In this document: in pieces, positions 1 to 10,548 of the stretch | Layout: each line of letters opens with the position of its first letter | Numbering within the stretch: position 1 is the stretch's first letter | Assembly: GCA_018665815.1 (NCBI GenBank) | Contig: JABJBP010000133.1 | Coordinates: forward strand, 1 to 56,224 | Length of the DNA: 56,224 bases | Direction of reading: 5' to 3' | Source: Rhodospirillaceae bacterium | GTDB taxonomy: Bacteria > Pseudomonadota > Alphaproteobacteria > Rhodospirillales > Casp-alpha2 | Notes under the pieces: model-generated | What the model saw: the letters and a program-made list of their open reading frames with translations, nothing else | Told to the model about the DNA's origin: nothing | Database searches by the model: none | Position numbers and translations under genes: made by a program

Positions 1-1905
<1,905 letters not shown>

Positions 1906-2183
1906 GAAGGCCTGATATAATGTCTTCGAAGATGTGTATCTGGTTTCGCGTGTGTTCGCTGCACTTGAAGTACGAGTGATTTGATCATGGATGGAGGGTA
2001 TAACTTCTTTGTTGCTAGCCTAATGAAGATCGGAAGAATAGCCCACTATACAAATGAACAGGTTATATTTTTTGAATTGTCAGATTATCGTCAGTGGTGT
2101 AAGTTAGATTAGGAATCATCTTAATGGTTAACTTTAGTGTACAATTTGTTGCGTAAATTTTTGAGATTAGGAGATCGGTAAAT

Positions 2184-2537
2184 ATGGCTCACGTCACTGA
2201 CGTTCATGTGGGGCGGCGGCTCAGAGAGGCCCGCCTTGCGAAGGGGATGACGCAGACAGACCTGGGGAATGCGCTGGGGGTTAGTTTCCAGCAAGTCCAA
2301 AAATACGAAAAAGGAACGAACCGTATTGGTTCAAGCCGGCTTTGGGATATTTGTACCGTGCTGGATGTCACCGTTGCTTATTTCTTTGATGGTTTGAGCC
2401 GCGGTGGAAAGAACGAGCCCGAACCCGCGCTCAGTTCCCGGGCAATCAAACTCGCCAAGGAAATTGATGAAATCAGAGACGAGGATGTGAAAACTCATTT
2501 CCTGCGTCTGGTTAGATCTTACGCTAAGTCTGCCTGA
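2184..2537 (+). CDS. XRE-family helix-turn-helix transcriptional regulator
   Basis: This 117-residue protein has a Cro/CI-type helix-turn-helix over about residues 8-65. Its recognition region (LGVSFQQVQKYEKGTNRI) is of the type common in short alphaproteobacterial XRE regulators. The C-terminal tail (about 45 residues) is charged and probably mediates dimerisation. The start ATG has a good ribosome binding site (TTAGGAGATC) 8-10 bases upstream. The 278-base gap before it (1906-2183) is clearly more AT-rich than the flanking genes and probably holds its promoter, but I cannot place -35 and -10 boxes with confidence. Target genes are unknown. No phage or plasmid genes lie nearby, so it looks like a resident chromosomal regulator. 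Confidence 0.9.
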   Translation: MAHVTDVHVGRRLREARLAKGMTQTDLGNALGVSFQQVQKYEKGTNRIGSSRLWDICTVLDVTVAYFFDGLSRGGKNEPEPALSSRAIKLAKEIDEIRDEDVKTHFLRLVRSYAKSA

Positions 2538-2954
2538 TCGGTTTGCGGCGCAGAAACTTGCCCGCTACTGACAGATTAAGGCGTTAGTGGCTCGATAAAT
2601 CGCCGACCCCGCTGATCGGGGGATCGCAAGGTCGGTGATGACCACCATGGGCATGCAGGCAACCAACTAAACATACATCTATCATTGCCTGCGAAGAGCA
2701 GGATCCTGAATAGGTGAGCTATCAACGTCCGGCGTTGCCTGCGGCGAAGCTACGTCTGTTATTAATTCACGACATTTCATCCGCCGTCCCGACCTGGGTG
2801 CGAGGGGGGCAACGACGCGCGCAATCGGCGAAGAAGTTCGGACGGCATGTTGTTGCAAAAATCATTGCGACACGCGGTTTGAAGATGGACGATGTGACCG
2901 ACCCGATCGACGCCCTCAATCCCAAGTTCATTTTCCAGAATAGAGGATGCTCCA
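2538..2954. other. Intergenic stretch, no convincing gene
   Basis: No gene that I can support lies in these 417 bases. A nested hairpin sits at 2601-2637: an inner CCCCG/CGGGG stem with a five-base loop, inside an outer CGCCGACC/GGTCGGTG pairing. No T-run follows, so it is not a clear Rho-independent terminator for the XRE gene. From about 2820 to 2945 one forward frame reads like protein (AKKFGRHVVAKIIATRG and following residues), but it has no good start and runs into the next gene. It could be the decayed end of a lost gene. Confidence 0.4.
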
Positions 2955-3926
2955 ATGCGTGTTTTGATTACCGGTGGCGCCGGATTTTTAGGACAAAAAC
3001 TCGCCCATGCCATACTGGCCGGTGGCGTTGGTGGCAAGTCAGATGGTCAGATATCCAAGGTTGATGAATTAGTTCTTTGGGATCAAGTTTTTGCGAACTC
3101 AACGGCGGCGGATTCAAGGAGCGTCAATCTTACGGGTGATTTGCTGGATGGCGACGTACTGCGAAAAGCACTGGGTGATGGTGTCGATGTGGTTTTTCAC
3201 CTTGCCGCCGTTGTGAGTGCGCAGGCCGAAGCGGATTTTGACCTTGGCATGCGGGTCAACCTGGATGGAACGCGGACCCTATTGGAAGCGTGCCGTAATT
3301 TACCCACATGTCCGGTGTTTGTGACCACTAGCTCGGTTGCGGCGTTTGGTGGGGCAGTGTCCAATCCGGTCCCCGATCATCAGGCCCCAACCCCCCGCTC
3401 GACTTACGGCACGACCAAAGTGATCGGTGAATTGCTTGCGGGTGATTATTCCCGCAAGGGGTTCATTGACGGTCGGATTGTCCGGTTGCCGACGATTACC
3501 GTACGCCCCGGAAAACCTAACAAAGCGGCTTCGTCGTTTGCGTCATCCATTATTCGCGAGCCCTTGAGCGGCCAAGCCGCTGTTTGTCCGGTGGCGCCGG
3601 ACACGCCGCTGTGGCTGATGTCACCGAGGCGTGCCATTGATGCCCTGGCCATGGCGGCGCAACTGCCGGCGGATTGCCTTGGCGATGATCGAGTGATTAC
3701 TCTACCCGGGTTGACAGCGACACCTAAGGAAGTCGTGCTGGCGTTGGAACGCGCGGCAGGCCAGGCAGTGGCGGAACGAGTTGAGTGGCGACGGGACCCG
3801 GCCATTGAGGCTATCGTTGCCACCTGGCCTGGGGCATTCGAAGCGAAACGCGCGCGTGATCTTGGGTTTATTGCCGATCAACACGTTGACGAGATTATCC
3901 GGGCTTACATGGAAGACGAAATGTAG
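2955..3926 (+). CDS. denD: DenD-like NAD-dependent D-erythronate dehydrogenase (SDR family)
   Basis: This 323-residue extended short-chain dehydrogenase has a Rossmann motif GGAGFLG at residues 7-13, a serine-rich strand (TTSSVAAFG, about 124-132) and the catalytic pair Tyr151/Lys155 in YGTTK. The C-terminal signature RVEWRRDPAIEAIVATWPGA matches the DenD group, which oxidises D-erythronate at C2 to 2-oxo-tetronate. The start ATG is preceded by AGAGGA seven bases upstream. The usual partners OtnK and OtnC are absent; instead a haloacetate dehalogenase relative (14 bases downstream) and a TauD-type dioxygenase follow on the same strand, probably co-transcribed. The family call is strong; the exact substrate is inferred and could be another hydroxy acid. 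Confidence 0.85.
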   Translation: MRVLITGGAGFLGQKLAHAILAGGVGGKSDGQISKVDELVLWDQVFANSTAADSRSVNLTGDLLDGDVLRKALGDGVDVVFHLAAVVSAQAEADFDLGMRVNLDGTRTLLEACRNLPTCPVFVTTSSVAAFGGAVSNPVPDHQAPTPRSTYGTTKVIGELLAGDYSRKGFIDGRIVRLPTITVRPGKPNKAASSFASSIIREPLSGQAAVCPVAPDTPLWLMSPRRAIDALAMAAQLPADCLGDDRVITLPGLTATPKEVVLALERAAGQAVAERVEWRRDPAIEAIVATWPGAFEAKRARDLGFIADQHVDEIIRAYMEDEM

Positions 3927-3940
3927 CGGCGAGTTGGGCC

Positions 3941-4837
3941 ATGAATTTCTTTGACGACTTTAAATTGGAAACAGTCTCCGTGGCCGCAGGTAAACTTCGA
4001 TTGCGCCGTGGTGGCAGCGGTCCACCGTTGTTGTTGCTGTATGGCAATCCTCAAACCCACGTCATGTGGCACGGCGTGGCGCCGCGCCTGGCGGAAGCAT
4101 ACAGCGTCATTTGCCCGGATATCAGAGGCTATGGTAAGTCCCTTAAGCCGCCGGCCAGTGCCAATCACGCGGCTTATGCAAAACGTGAGATGGCCAGGGA
4201 CATGGTCCAATTGATGGATCATTTCGGCTGTCAGGAATTTTTGATCGCCGGGCATGACCGCGGAGGACGGGTCGCGCATCGTTTGGCTGTAGATTTCCCC
4301 AAACGGGTCCGCGGGCTCGCGCTCTTGGACATCGTACCGACCATTGAACATTTTGAGCGCGCCGATATGGCCTTCGCCATGGGCTACTATCACTGGCTTT
4401 GGTTCGCACAGCCCCATCCCTTTCCGGAAACCATGATCAACGCGGCACCGGACGAATGGTTTGGCGCCCATACGTCGCGTGAACCGAAGGGTAATGACTG
4501 TTTTCACCCCGATGCTCTCGCCGATTACCTTGCCTGTGTCCATGATCCGGAGATGATTCAGGGCATGTGTGAAGATTACCGCGCGGCGGCGACCATTGAT
4601 TTGGTACATGACCGCGAAAGCCGCAAACTCGGTAACAAAATACAGTGCCCGACCACGGTACTTTGGGGCGCTAAGGTAAAATCGGCGCATGGTATGATCC
4701 ACTGGCGGTATGGCAGGCATATTGCGCTTCTGAGGTCACTGGCGCTAGCGTGGCAAGTGGCCACTACTTGGCTGAAGAAACACCGGGTGAAGTATTGGCA
4801 CACTTCGAAACCTTTTTTGTTTAAGCTGAGAAGGTAG
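3941..4837 (+). pseudogene. Haloacetate (fluoroacetate) dehalogenase-like alpha/beta hydrolase, frameshifted
   Basis: The open frame encodes 298 residues. It carries the nucleophile motif GHDRGGR (Asp106, with Arg107 and Arg110 that bind the substrate carboxylate in the family), the acid Asp130, the halide-site pair His151/Trp152 and Tyr213. After about residue 244 the frame loses homology. Reading one base earlier from about 4675 restores a normal tail, including WYDPLAVWQAYC and the catalytic-histidine motif ASGHYLAEETP, and ends at TAA 4822-4824 for a family-length protein of about 294 residues. One missing G at 4675-4676 would explain it (AAGGGT read as AAGGT). As written the catalytic His is lost, so the product should be inactive unless this is a sequence error. 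The usual His of the HG motif before PQTH is Tyr34. Confidence 0.8.
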
Positions 4838-4849
4838 GGCGAGGGCGGC

Positions 4850-5680
4850 ATGGATATATCACGCACCGCGGAGATCATGGGAGCCGAAGTGAGGGGGCTT
4901 TGCCCTTCGATGTTTTATACGTCTGAGGTGGCGGCGGAACTCAATCAGGCCTTGTTGGATCATCAAAAACTGTGCCTTAAGGATCAGGAGTTAACGCCCG
5001 ATGAATACGCTGTGCTTGGCCAAGTTTTCGGTGCCCCAAAACCCCAGTTGGTGAAGAAATTACACCTTGAGGGCATCCCGGAAATCTCGGTGATCTCTAA
5101 CTGCAATGATCTGAAAAACGGCAAGCCATATGTTAGTGCCAATTATTGGCACACAGACGGCTCGTATTTCGCCGTACCGGCCAAAGCCACTATGCTTTAT
5201 GGCAAAGCGCTGCCGGCCGATGGTGGCGACACCCAATTTATCAACACCTATGCCGTGCTGGATGCTATGCCCGCTGATCTCCGCGCCCGCATTGACGGTG
5301 TCCGCGCCGTGCATGTCTATGTCAGCAGGCGTGGTAAATCCCTGGTTCAGAACCGCTCAAATGATGAAGAAGACAAGACCCCGCCGGTGGTCCATCCGCT
5401 GATCCGTACGCATCCTGAAACGGGTCGGCAATCACTTTACATCAACCCCAACCGCATTGATCATATCGAAGGCATGAGCCTGGAAGACGGCGACAGTCTT
5501 CTCGATGAGCTTTATGAGTTCGCTTTCCAGGAAAAATTCCAACACCGTCATCAATGGACGCTGGGCGACATTATCGTTTGGGACAACCGTTGCACCATGC
5601 ATCGCGCGTCAAACGATTTCGATGTGACACAACGCCGGGAGTTCCACCGGATATTGTTGGAGGGCACCGTGCCGGTATAG
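4850..5680 (+). CDS. TauD/TfdA-family Fe(II)/2-oxoglutarate dioxygenase
   Basis: The family couples oxidative decarboxylation of 2-oxoglutarate to hydroxylation of an organic acid such as taurine or an aryloxyacetate. The 276-residue protein shows the iron-binding facial triad His101-x-Asp103 (YWHTDGSYF) and His251 (CTMHRAS), and the arginine that holds 2-oxoglutarate near residues 262-263. A ribosome binding site (GAGGGCGGC) lies just upstream of the ATG. It starts 25 bases after the restored stop of the dehalogenase and probably shares its transcript with denD. Length is normal. The substrate cannot be read from sequence; the neighbours suggest a small carboxylic acid. Confidence 0.9.
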   Translation: MDISRTAEIMGAEVRGLCPSMFYTSEVAAELNQALLDHQKLCLKDQELTPDEYAVLGQVFGAPKPQLVKKLHLEGIPEISVISNCNDLKNGKPYVSANYWHTDGSYFAVPAKATMLYGKALPADGGDTQFINTYAVLDAMPADLRARIDGVRAVHVYVSRRGKSLVQNRSNDEEDKTPPVVHPLIRTHPETGRQSLYINPNRIDHIEGMSLEDGDSLLDELYEFAFQEKFQHRHQWTLGDIIVWDNRCTMHRASNDFDVTQRREFHRILLEGTVPV

Positions 5681-5703
5681 GCGAGGGTACAGTGATGTCG
5701 GGA

Positions 5704-7401
5704 CTAGGCGATACCCGCACCAATCAGTAATTTATGAAAATCCCTGAGCGCCTTTTCGGCTTTCGCCGCATCGCCGATGCCTTCGATGTAGTGCGTGTCA
5801 AATTTTGGTTTTCGCAGTAACGCGATGACGCGTTGGCGCGCTAGGGTCAAAGCCTCGCCGTCGGCGGGCAGAACGCCAGCACCGCAAAACTTCACCAAGC
5901 GGACGGCGCGGTCGCGGATGTGATCTTCGGGTTTATCGAGTTTGTCGATAATGTTTTCTTCCAAGAGATAGCGTTCAAGAACGCCATCTATATGTTCCGT
6001 GACTTGGTCTCGAATTCCTTCTGGAAGGCCTGAATTCAGTGCCGCGTCGTGCGCGCCGGTCGCCGTCACCATGCGGTTTTTTGGCGACATGGAGCGCCGG
6101 CAAAGTTCGTCAATGACGCGCGCACTGAAGACGACGCCCAATTGTTCGACAATGTCTTCAAGGTGTTCGTCGGCAAAATTGGTATTCGAAAGCTCGGCCA
6201 AATACATGACGCCGCGCGCCGGGTCGGGCATGGTTTTGACGGTGGCATTGATGGCCTTCTTGCGTCCGGTGGCGCCGCCCTGTTCGATAAATCGGGTGCC
6301 GCGAAGGGTGATGGCTTCCGCTGCATCCCCGCCCGACATAATGCCGCCGGGCACCAAAAGCCTAGCCATGACACGGCGGTATTCCTCAAGCTCCTTTTCC
6401 GGATCGTTGCGTGAAAGGGGTTGGGATGATTTCAGCTGGGTCAGCGCCCGGTCAATCATCACGCGGCGGCTGGCCGGTAATGCGTTCGCCGAAAACAGCT
6501 TGCACAGCATGGCCGTTGTTTCGGTGATCTCGCTTTCTTCCGGATCAAATGTCCCGTCAGCCAGGTCAAGCATGGCAATGATTGCGGCGCCCAGAGACCG
6601 TTTCCAGCCGAGCAATTCCTGGACAATATTGGCGCCGAGAACGTCGGCGATGACAACGTCTAGCAACAAGATCGCCTTGCGATCAGTCTCCGGGTCGGCC
6701 AATTGACACAGTCTATCTAGCTTGCCGGTCCAACTGTTGACGCCGCTAAGATCGCGCGCCAGGACGACCATGCCCAGATATTCCGGTGTTTCACCGCGAA
6801 AGTCGGCGACGTCTTTGAGAGTGGCGGAAAAGCTATTCGCCAATGGTGGCAGTTCCATATCATCGGCCCGCCGGGCTTGTTCGACGATCTGTTCGACGAT
6901 GCCATAAATTTCATCCTGACGATCCCGCAAAGTCTGATCGGTGTTGGCGGTTTGCAATTTGGCGACATGGCTGACGGCTGAGGGAACCAAATTGTCACGA
7001 TCCTGCAGGCGCTTTATGTCTTGGAAACTGTGCAGAATTTCGGTCGGTGTGAGCGCGACGGATTCAAGATGGTTTCTGAAAATTCGGTTGAAGACCATGC
7101 GGCCCTCTAGGCCGAAAAAGTCGCGAGGCCGCTTGCAACGCGGATTTGCCACCTCAACCGTATTGATCTTGATCGGCTTGTCGCCGTTGACGTCCTGGGT
7201 TTTTTCGAAAATTACTGTCTCGTTAGTCGTGCCGTCCCTGTAAGACTGATTCCCGACAATTCGGACACCTGCACACTGCTTATTTCCTAACAGTTCTTTC
7301 GCGAGCTGACGCGATAGAGTTTCGCTATTACGGACGGCTTCGGTGTTCCACCGACCGTCTTTCATCACTTGTATCTCGTATTCTTCGAAGTCTGATGGCA
7401 T
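5704..7401 (-). CDS. Conserved-looking protein of unknown function (565 aa)
   Basis: I do not recognise this protein. It is soluble, without signal peptide or membrane segments. The first 75 or so residues (MPSDFEEYEIQVMKDGRWNT and following) look like a small alpha/beta domain. The rest is mostly helical, with a run of acidic and hydrophobic helices over about residues 150-560 that resembles an alpha-solenoid or scaffold rather than a classical enzyme. No nucleotide-binding or metal-binding motif is visible. Codon use matches the neighbours, so it appears native. It is convergent with the TauD gene, whose stop is 23 bases away, and it is separated from the dienelactone hydrolase upstream by 82 bases. 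It could be a signalling or structural protein; function is unassigned. Confidence 0.75.
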   Translation of the reverse strand: MPSDFEEYEIQVMKDGRWNTEAVRNSETLSRQLAKELLGNKQCAGVRIVGNQSYRDGTTNETVIFEKTQDVNGDKPIKINTVEVANPRCKRPRDFFGLEGRMVFNRIFRNHLESVALTPTEILHSFQDIKRLQDRDNLVPSAVSHVAKLQTANTDQTLRDRQDEIYGIVEQIVEQARRADDMELPPLANSFSATLKDVADFRGETPEYLGMVVLARDLSGVNSWTGKLDRLCQLADPETDRKAILLLDVVIADVLGANIVQELLGWKRSLGAAIIAMLDLADGTFDPEESEITETTAMLCKLFSANALPASRRVMIDRALTQLKSSQPLSRNDPEKELEEYRRVMARLLVPGGIMSGGDAAEAITLRGTRFIEQGGATGRKKAINATVKTMPDPARGVMYLAELSNTNFADEHLEDIVEQLGVVFSARVIDELCRRSMSPKNRMVTATGAHDAALNSGLPEGIRDQVTEHIDGVLERYLLEENIIDKLDKPEDHIRDRAVRLVKFCGAGVLPADGEALTLARQRVIALLRKPKFDTHYIEGIGDAAKAEKALRDFHKLLIGAGIA

Positions 7402-7483
7402 TTGAACCGCCTCAGGAAACTTCCGGGCTTGAGCTTACATAGGGCTTACAGGAAAAATATTCTCGTGAATGTCGATGCAAAGG

Positions 7484-8209
7484 CTATTTCAAATGCCGTT
7501 GGCACATATCCATGAAGTGGGCGTGGACTTTTTCTGCGGCCGCCAAGTCGTAGATGTCGCGTTCAGGGAAGCAAAACCCGTGTTCGGTGCCGGGATGCAC
7601 CTCAAGCACATGGTTAGTACCATGCCGGTCAAGCTCGGCCCGTAGGGTCGGGATAACGTAGTCGGGGACGGTTCCATCCGTTTCAGCGAATCCATAATAA
7701 ATCTCGCCTCTGATATCTTTGACCAAATAATGCGACGACGTGTCCTTACCGGTCACAATACCAACTCCGTATAGGGAGGCGGAAGCGGCAAATATATCAG
7801 GGAAGGTGCCAGCCGCCGCCGTGACGATACGCCCACTCATGCAATAACCGATGCAGGCTTTCGGCCCCGGTTTCACGGCTTCATGGCCGTCCAAGTACTC
7901 AAGCACGACGCGGGTGTCGTCCATGACCATGTCGTTGGAAAGCTCGGCCATAATGGCCCGCCATACGACCTTGCTGAACTGATTACGCCTGGGGAACCGG
8001 ATATGACCAAACCGGTAGAAAAGGTCCGGTAGAATGACAAAATATCCGTCACCGGCCATGCGCCTAGCCATGTCGTAGAGCTCTTCGCGGATTGCCGGTG
8101 CGTCCATGTAAAGAACGATGGCGGGAAAGGGGCCGTCGCTATCCGGCCAGCAGGTGAATGTTGCCATGGGGCCGTCAGAGGTGTCGAGGTCGAGGTGGTA
8201 TGCGTTCAT
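7484..8209 (-). CDS. Dienelactone hydrolase family protein
   Basis: This 241-residue alpha/beta hydrolase belongs to the dienelactone hydrolase family, which opens lactones or cleaves related esters in the cytoplasm. The cysteine nucleophile sits in GYCMSGR (about residues 120-126), the acid in FAETDGTVP and the catalytic histidine in PGTEHGFCF. There is no signal peptide. No chlorocatechol or aromatic pathway genes are nearby, so a role in aromatic degradation is not supported here and a general hydrolase role is equally likely. The atp operon terminator lies about 100 bases upstream, so it is transcribed separately from atpF. Confidence 0.88.
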   Translation of the reverse strand: MNAYHLDLDTSDGPMATFTCWPDSDGPFPAIVLYMDAPAIREELYDMARRMAGDGYFVILPDLFYRFGHIRFPRRNQFSKVVWRAIMAELSNDMVMDDTRVVLEYLDGHEAVKPGPKACIGYCMSGRIVTAAAGTFPDIFAASASLYGVGIVTGKDTSSHYLVKDIRGEIYYGFAETDGTVPDYVIPTLRAELDRHGTNHVLEVHPGTEHGFCFPERDIYDLAAAEKVHAHFMDMCQRHLK

Positions 8210-8310
8210 CGGTGTGTCCAGATATTTGCCAGTATTGCACCATCATAAACGCGGGATTGCCAACCGTACCATCCCAATCCCGCTTGAGTGTGTTGTTGGC
8301 AGGCATCACT

Positions 8311-8337
8311 CAAAAAAAAGGGGTCCTCCCCGACCCC
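8311..8337 (-). terminator. Rho-independent terminator of the F0 operon
   Basis: On the minus strand the stem GGGGTC (8337-8332) pairs perfectly with GACCCC (8325-8320) around a six-base loop, followed directly by eight T residues (8319-8312). It lies 45 bases past the atpF stop and before the dienelactone hydrolase gene, so it should end the atpI-to-atpF transcript. Confidence 0.92.
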
Positions 8338-8381
8338 AGAATGCGTCTTTCTCCCGTGAGCGCAATCGATGACCTCCGGCT

Positions 8382-8867
8382 TTAGTTGAGCCGGTTCGGC
8401 AATTCCTTGATGGCGTCGTCAACCATGGCTTCGGCTTTCCCATCAGACAGCTTACTGGCCAGAAGTTCACGGGTCGCGTCCATGGCGATATCAACCGTGC
8501 GGGTACGAATTTCATCGACCGCGGCAGCTTCCGCCTGAGCAATGCGTTCAATCGCAAGTTTTTCGCGACGCGCCAAGGCATCTTCCATGCGTTCGCGGCC
8601 GTGAACCTTGAGACGTTCGGCTTCTTCCTTGGCTTTGGCTTTAATTTCCTGGGCGACATCAGAGGCTTCGCGTTGCTTTTTCTGGTAGGTCGCTAAAAGA
8701 TCCTGGGCTTCTTCCAAAAGTTTCTCGGCTTCATCAATATCGGCCTTGATCTTTTCGGCGCGCTTATCCAGCGCACCGGTGATCATGCCTGGCACCTTCA
8801 AATAGACTAAGACGCCAATAAACATGGTGAAGGAAACGAGTACCCAAAAGGTTGGATCATGGAACAT
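8382..8867 (-). CDS. atpF: F0F1 ATP synthase subunit b
   Basis: Subunit b forms the peripheral stalk that holds F1 still against the rotor. The 161-residue protein starts with one membrane helix (about residues 6-26, WVLVSFTMFIGVLVYL) and continues as a long charged coiled coil rich in Ala, Glu and Lys. It is last in the F0 operon, 18 bases after the b' gene and ahead of the terminator. Together with b' it makes the heterodimeric stalk typical of photosynthetic bacteria and alphaproteobacteria. The F1 genes are not in the window and are usually at a separate locus in these organisms. Confidence 0.97.
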   Translation of the reverse strand: MFHDPTFWVLVSFTMFIGVLVYLKVPGMITGALDKRAEKIKADIDEAEKLLEEAQDLLATYQKKQREASDVAQEIKAKAKEEAERLKVHGRERMEDALARREKLAIERIAQAEAAAVDEIRTRTVDIAMDATRELLASKLSDGKAEAMVDDAIKELPNRLN

Positions 8868-8885
8868 GTTTGTTTCCTCTCCGGC

Positions 8886-9377
8886 CTAGCCGCGGGCCTT
8901 GATGACCGCGTCGACGGCGCGTGTGGCGTCGTCTCCGCCAGGGGCTTCACCGGCCAAGCGCTCGGTGGCGGCGATGGCAACCTCAGCGGCGACGTCGCGG
9001 ATACTTTGAACCGCCTCATTCACGGCGGCGGCAATACCCGCCTCGCTTTCCGCAACCCGTTTTTTCAGCGTTTCAGCCAACTCAGCCTCGCGGGCGTGCT
9101 GTTCTTCCAACAGCGCCGCACTGGCTTCAGCTACTGCCGTTTGGGCCTCAGCGCGGGCTTCCGCCAGGGCTGCTTCATAGGCTTCAATGGCGGCCTCGGC
9201 TTCTTTCTTGATGTCCTCGGCCCGCCCTAAATTGTCACTGATACGCTTTTGGCGCGCTTCCAGGGCGTCGGCAATCTTCGGCACCGATATGCGCCACATG
9301 ATCAGGAACATGGCGATAAAGGTAATCACCAACCAAAAAATCTGGCTTGGGAACGTGCTGATATCAAGTTGCGGCAT
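8886..9377 (-). CDS. atpF2: F0F1 ATP synthase subunit b'
   Basis: This 163-residue second stalk subunit pairs with subunit b. It begins with the characteristic MPQLDISTFPSQIFWLVITF (membrane helix about residues 12-30) and then the RISVPKI stretch and a long Ala/Glu-rich coiled coil. The b' form is recognised by this N-terminus and by its position between atpE and atpF. Eighteen bases separate it from atpF and 87 from atpE. Its C-terminus has a glycine/aspartate-rich break (GEAPGGDDATR) before the last helix. Confidence 0.96.
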   Translation of the reverse strand: MPQLDISTFPSQIFWLVITFIAMFLIMWRISVPKIADALEARQKRISDNLGRAEDIKKEAEAAIEAYEAALAEARAEAQTAVAEASAALLEEQHAREAELAETLKKRVAESEAGIAAAVNEAVQSIRDVAAEVAIAATERLAGEAPGGDDATRAVDAVIKARG

Positions 9378-9464
9378 GATTTATCTCCCAGTCCGGCGGC
9401 CCAGCCCGGCCGGAACCCATCGAATGGCCCGGCCCCGCTGGTTCGCTGGTCTCAGTTCAAACGA

Positions 9465-9689
9465 TCAGCCGAACAAGATAACCAATGCGATAACCAGCGC
9501 GAACAACGCGATGGCTTCCACCAGGGCGAAGCCCAGCATGGTCATCGGGAACACGGCGCTTTGGGCGGCCGGGTTGCGGCCGACAGCCTGAATGAAGGAA
9601 GCAAAGATGGTTCCGATACCAATACCGGAGCCGATGACGCCGATGGTCGCAAGACCGGCACCGAGAAGTTTCGCAGCAGCCAATTCCAT
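9465..9689 (-). CDS. atpE: F0F1 ATP synthase subunit c
   Basis: Subunit c forms the proton-driven rotor ring. The 74-residue hairpin has two membrane helices joined by the polar loop GRNP (about residues 37-40). The proton-carrying carboxylate is Glu58 in GFALVEAIALF. The first helix carries the glycine-rich packing motif (GVIGSGIGIG). No sodium-binding signature (Gln in helix 1 with Ser/Thr beside the Glu) is apparent, so a proton-coupled enzyme is likely. A gap of 106 bases separates it from atpB; such gaps often tune the high stoichiometry of c. Confidence 0.98.
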   Translation of the reverse strand: MELAAAKLLGAGLATIGVIGSGIGIGTIFASFIQAVGRNPAAQSAVFPMTMLGFALVEAIALFALVIALVILFG

Positions 9690-9795
9690 GGGTTTATCCT
9701 TTCGAAAACTTACTTAACTCAATTGATCCAAAATCTGGTGATCCAAAACGGGTTCTGATCGACGCTCTTAGTGTAGATGCCCTAATGTAAATGCC

Positions 9796-10530
9796 CTAGT
9801 GCAAGTGCAAGGCGTCGTTAAGATAGAGACAGGTCAAAATCGCGAAGACAAAGGCCTGCAGGAAGGCGATGACAATTTCCAGCCCGGTCAGCGCCACGAT
9901 AAACAACAGCGGCAGCCAGCCCGCCGCGATCCCCAGCGAAATTACGAAGCCCGCGAACACCTTCAGCAATGTGTGACCGGCCAGCATATTGGCAAACAAA
10001 CGGACACTCAGACTGATGGGGCGCGACAGATATGAGATAATTTCAATGGGAATCAAAAGCGGCGCCATATACATAGGCACGCCCGGCGGCATGAAGATTG
10101 TCAGAAAATGAAGCTTATGTTTGACGATCCCGATGATCGTCACACCAACGAAAATAACCCCCGCCATGGCAAAGGTGACGACGATGTGGCTGGTGAAGGT
10201 GAAGGAGTAGGGGATCATGCCCCACATGTTGCCGACCAACACGAACATGAAGATCGTGAAAATAAACGGGAAATACGGTCGGCCTTGTGAGCCCACCGTG
10301 TCGCGCACCAGATTGGCGATAAAGATGTAACTGAGCTCGGCCATGGACTGCCAGCGCCCCGGAACCAACTGCGAGCGGCGCATGCCAAGGATCAAAAACA
10401 AACTGGTCGTCAACACCGTCAACACCATGAAGGTCGAGGAATTGGTGAACGACACGTCGATGTTGCCCAACTGCATGGGAATCAACGTTTTGATCTCAAA
10501 TTGCGCGAGCGGTGATTGACCTGCAGCCAA
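9796..10530 (-). CDS. atpB: F0F1 ATP synthase subunit a
   Basis: Subunit a provides the two proton half-channels next to the c ring. The 244-residue protein is strongly hydrophobic with five or six membrane helices. The essential arginine is Arg177 in SLSVRLFANMLAGH. The final helix motif ends in the conserved AYIYT-like region (FAILTCLYLNDALHLH). It lies 18 bases after atpI and upstream of atpE in the usual alphaproteobacterial F0 order. Confidence 0.98.
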   Translation of the reverse strand: MAAGQSPLAQFEIKTLIPMQLGNIDVSFTNSSTFMVLTVLTTSLFLILGMRRSQLVPGRWQSMAELSYIFIANLVRDTVGSQGRPYFPFIFTIFMFVLVGNMWGMIPYSFTFTSHIVVTFAMAGVIFVGVTIIGIVKHKLHFLTIFMPPGVPMYMAPLLIPIEIISYLSRPISLSVRLFANMLAGHTLLKVFAGFVISLGIAAGWLPLLFIVALTGLEIVIAFLQAFVFAILTCLYLNDALHLH

Positions 10531-10548
10531 AACTAATTTCCCTCGTCT

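Noticed and set aside
2714-3064. Separate gene before denD
   Set aside because: It has no ribosome binding site, overlaps denD by more than 100 bases and matches no family I know; kept only as a possible remnant.
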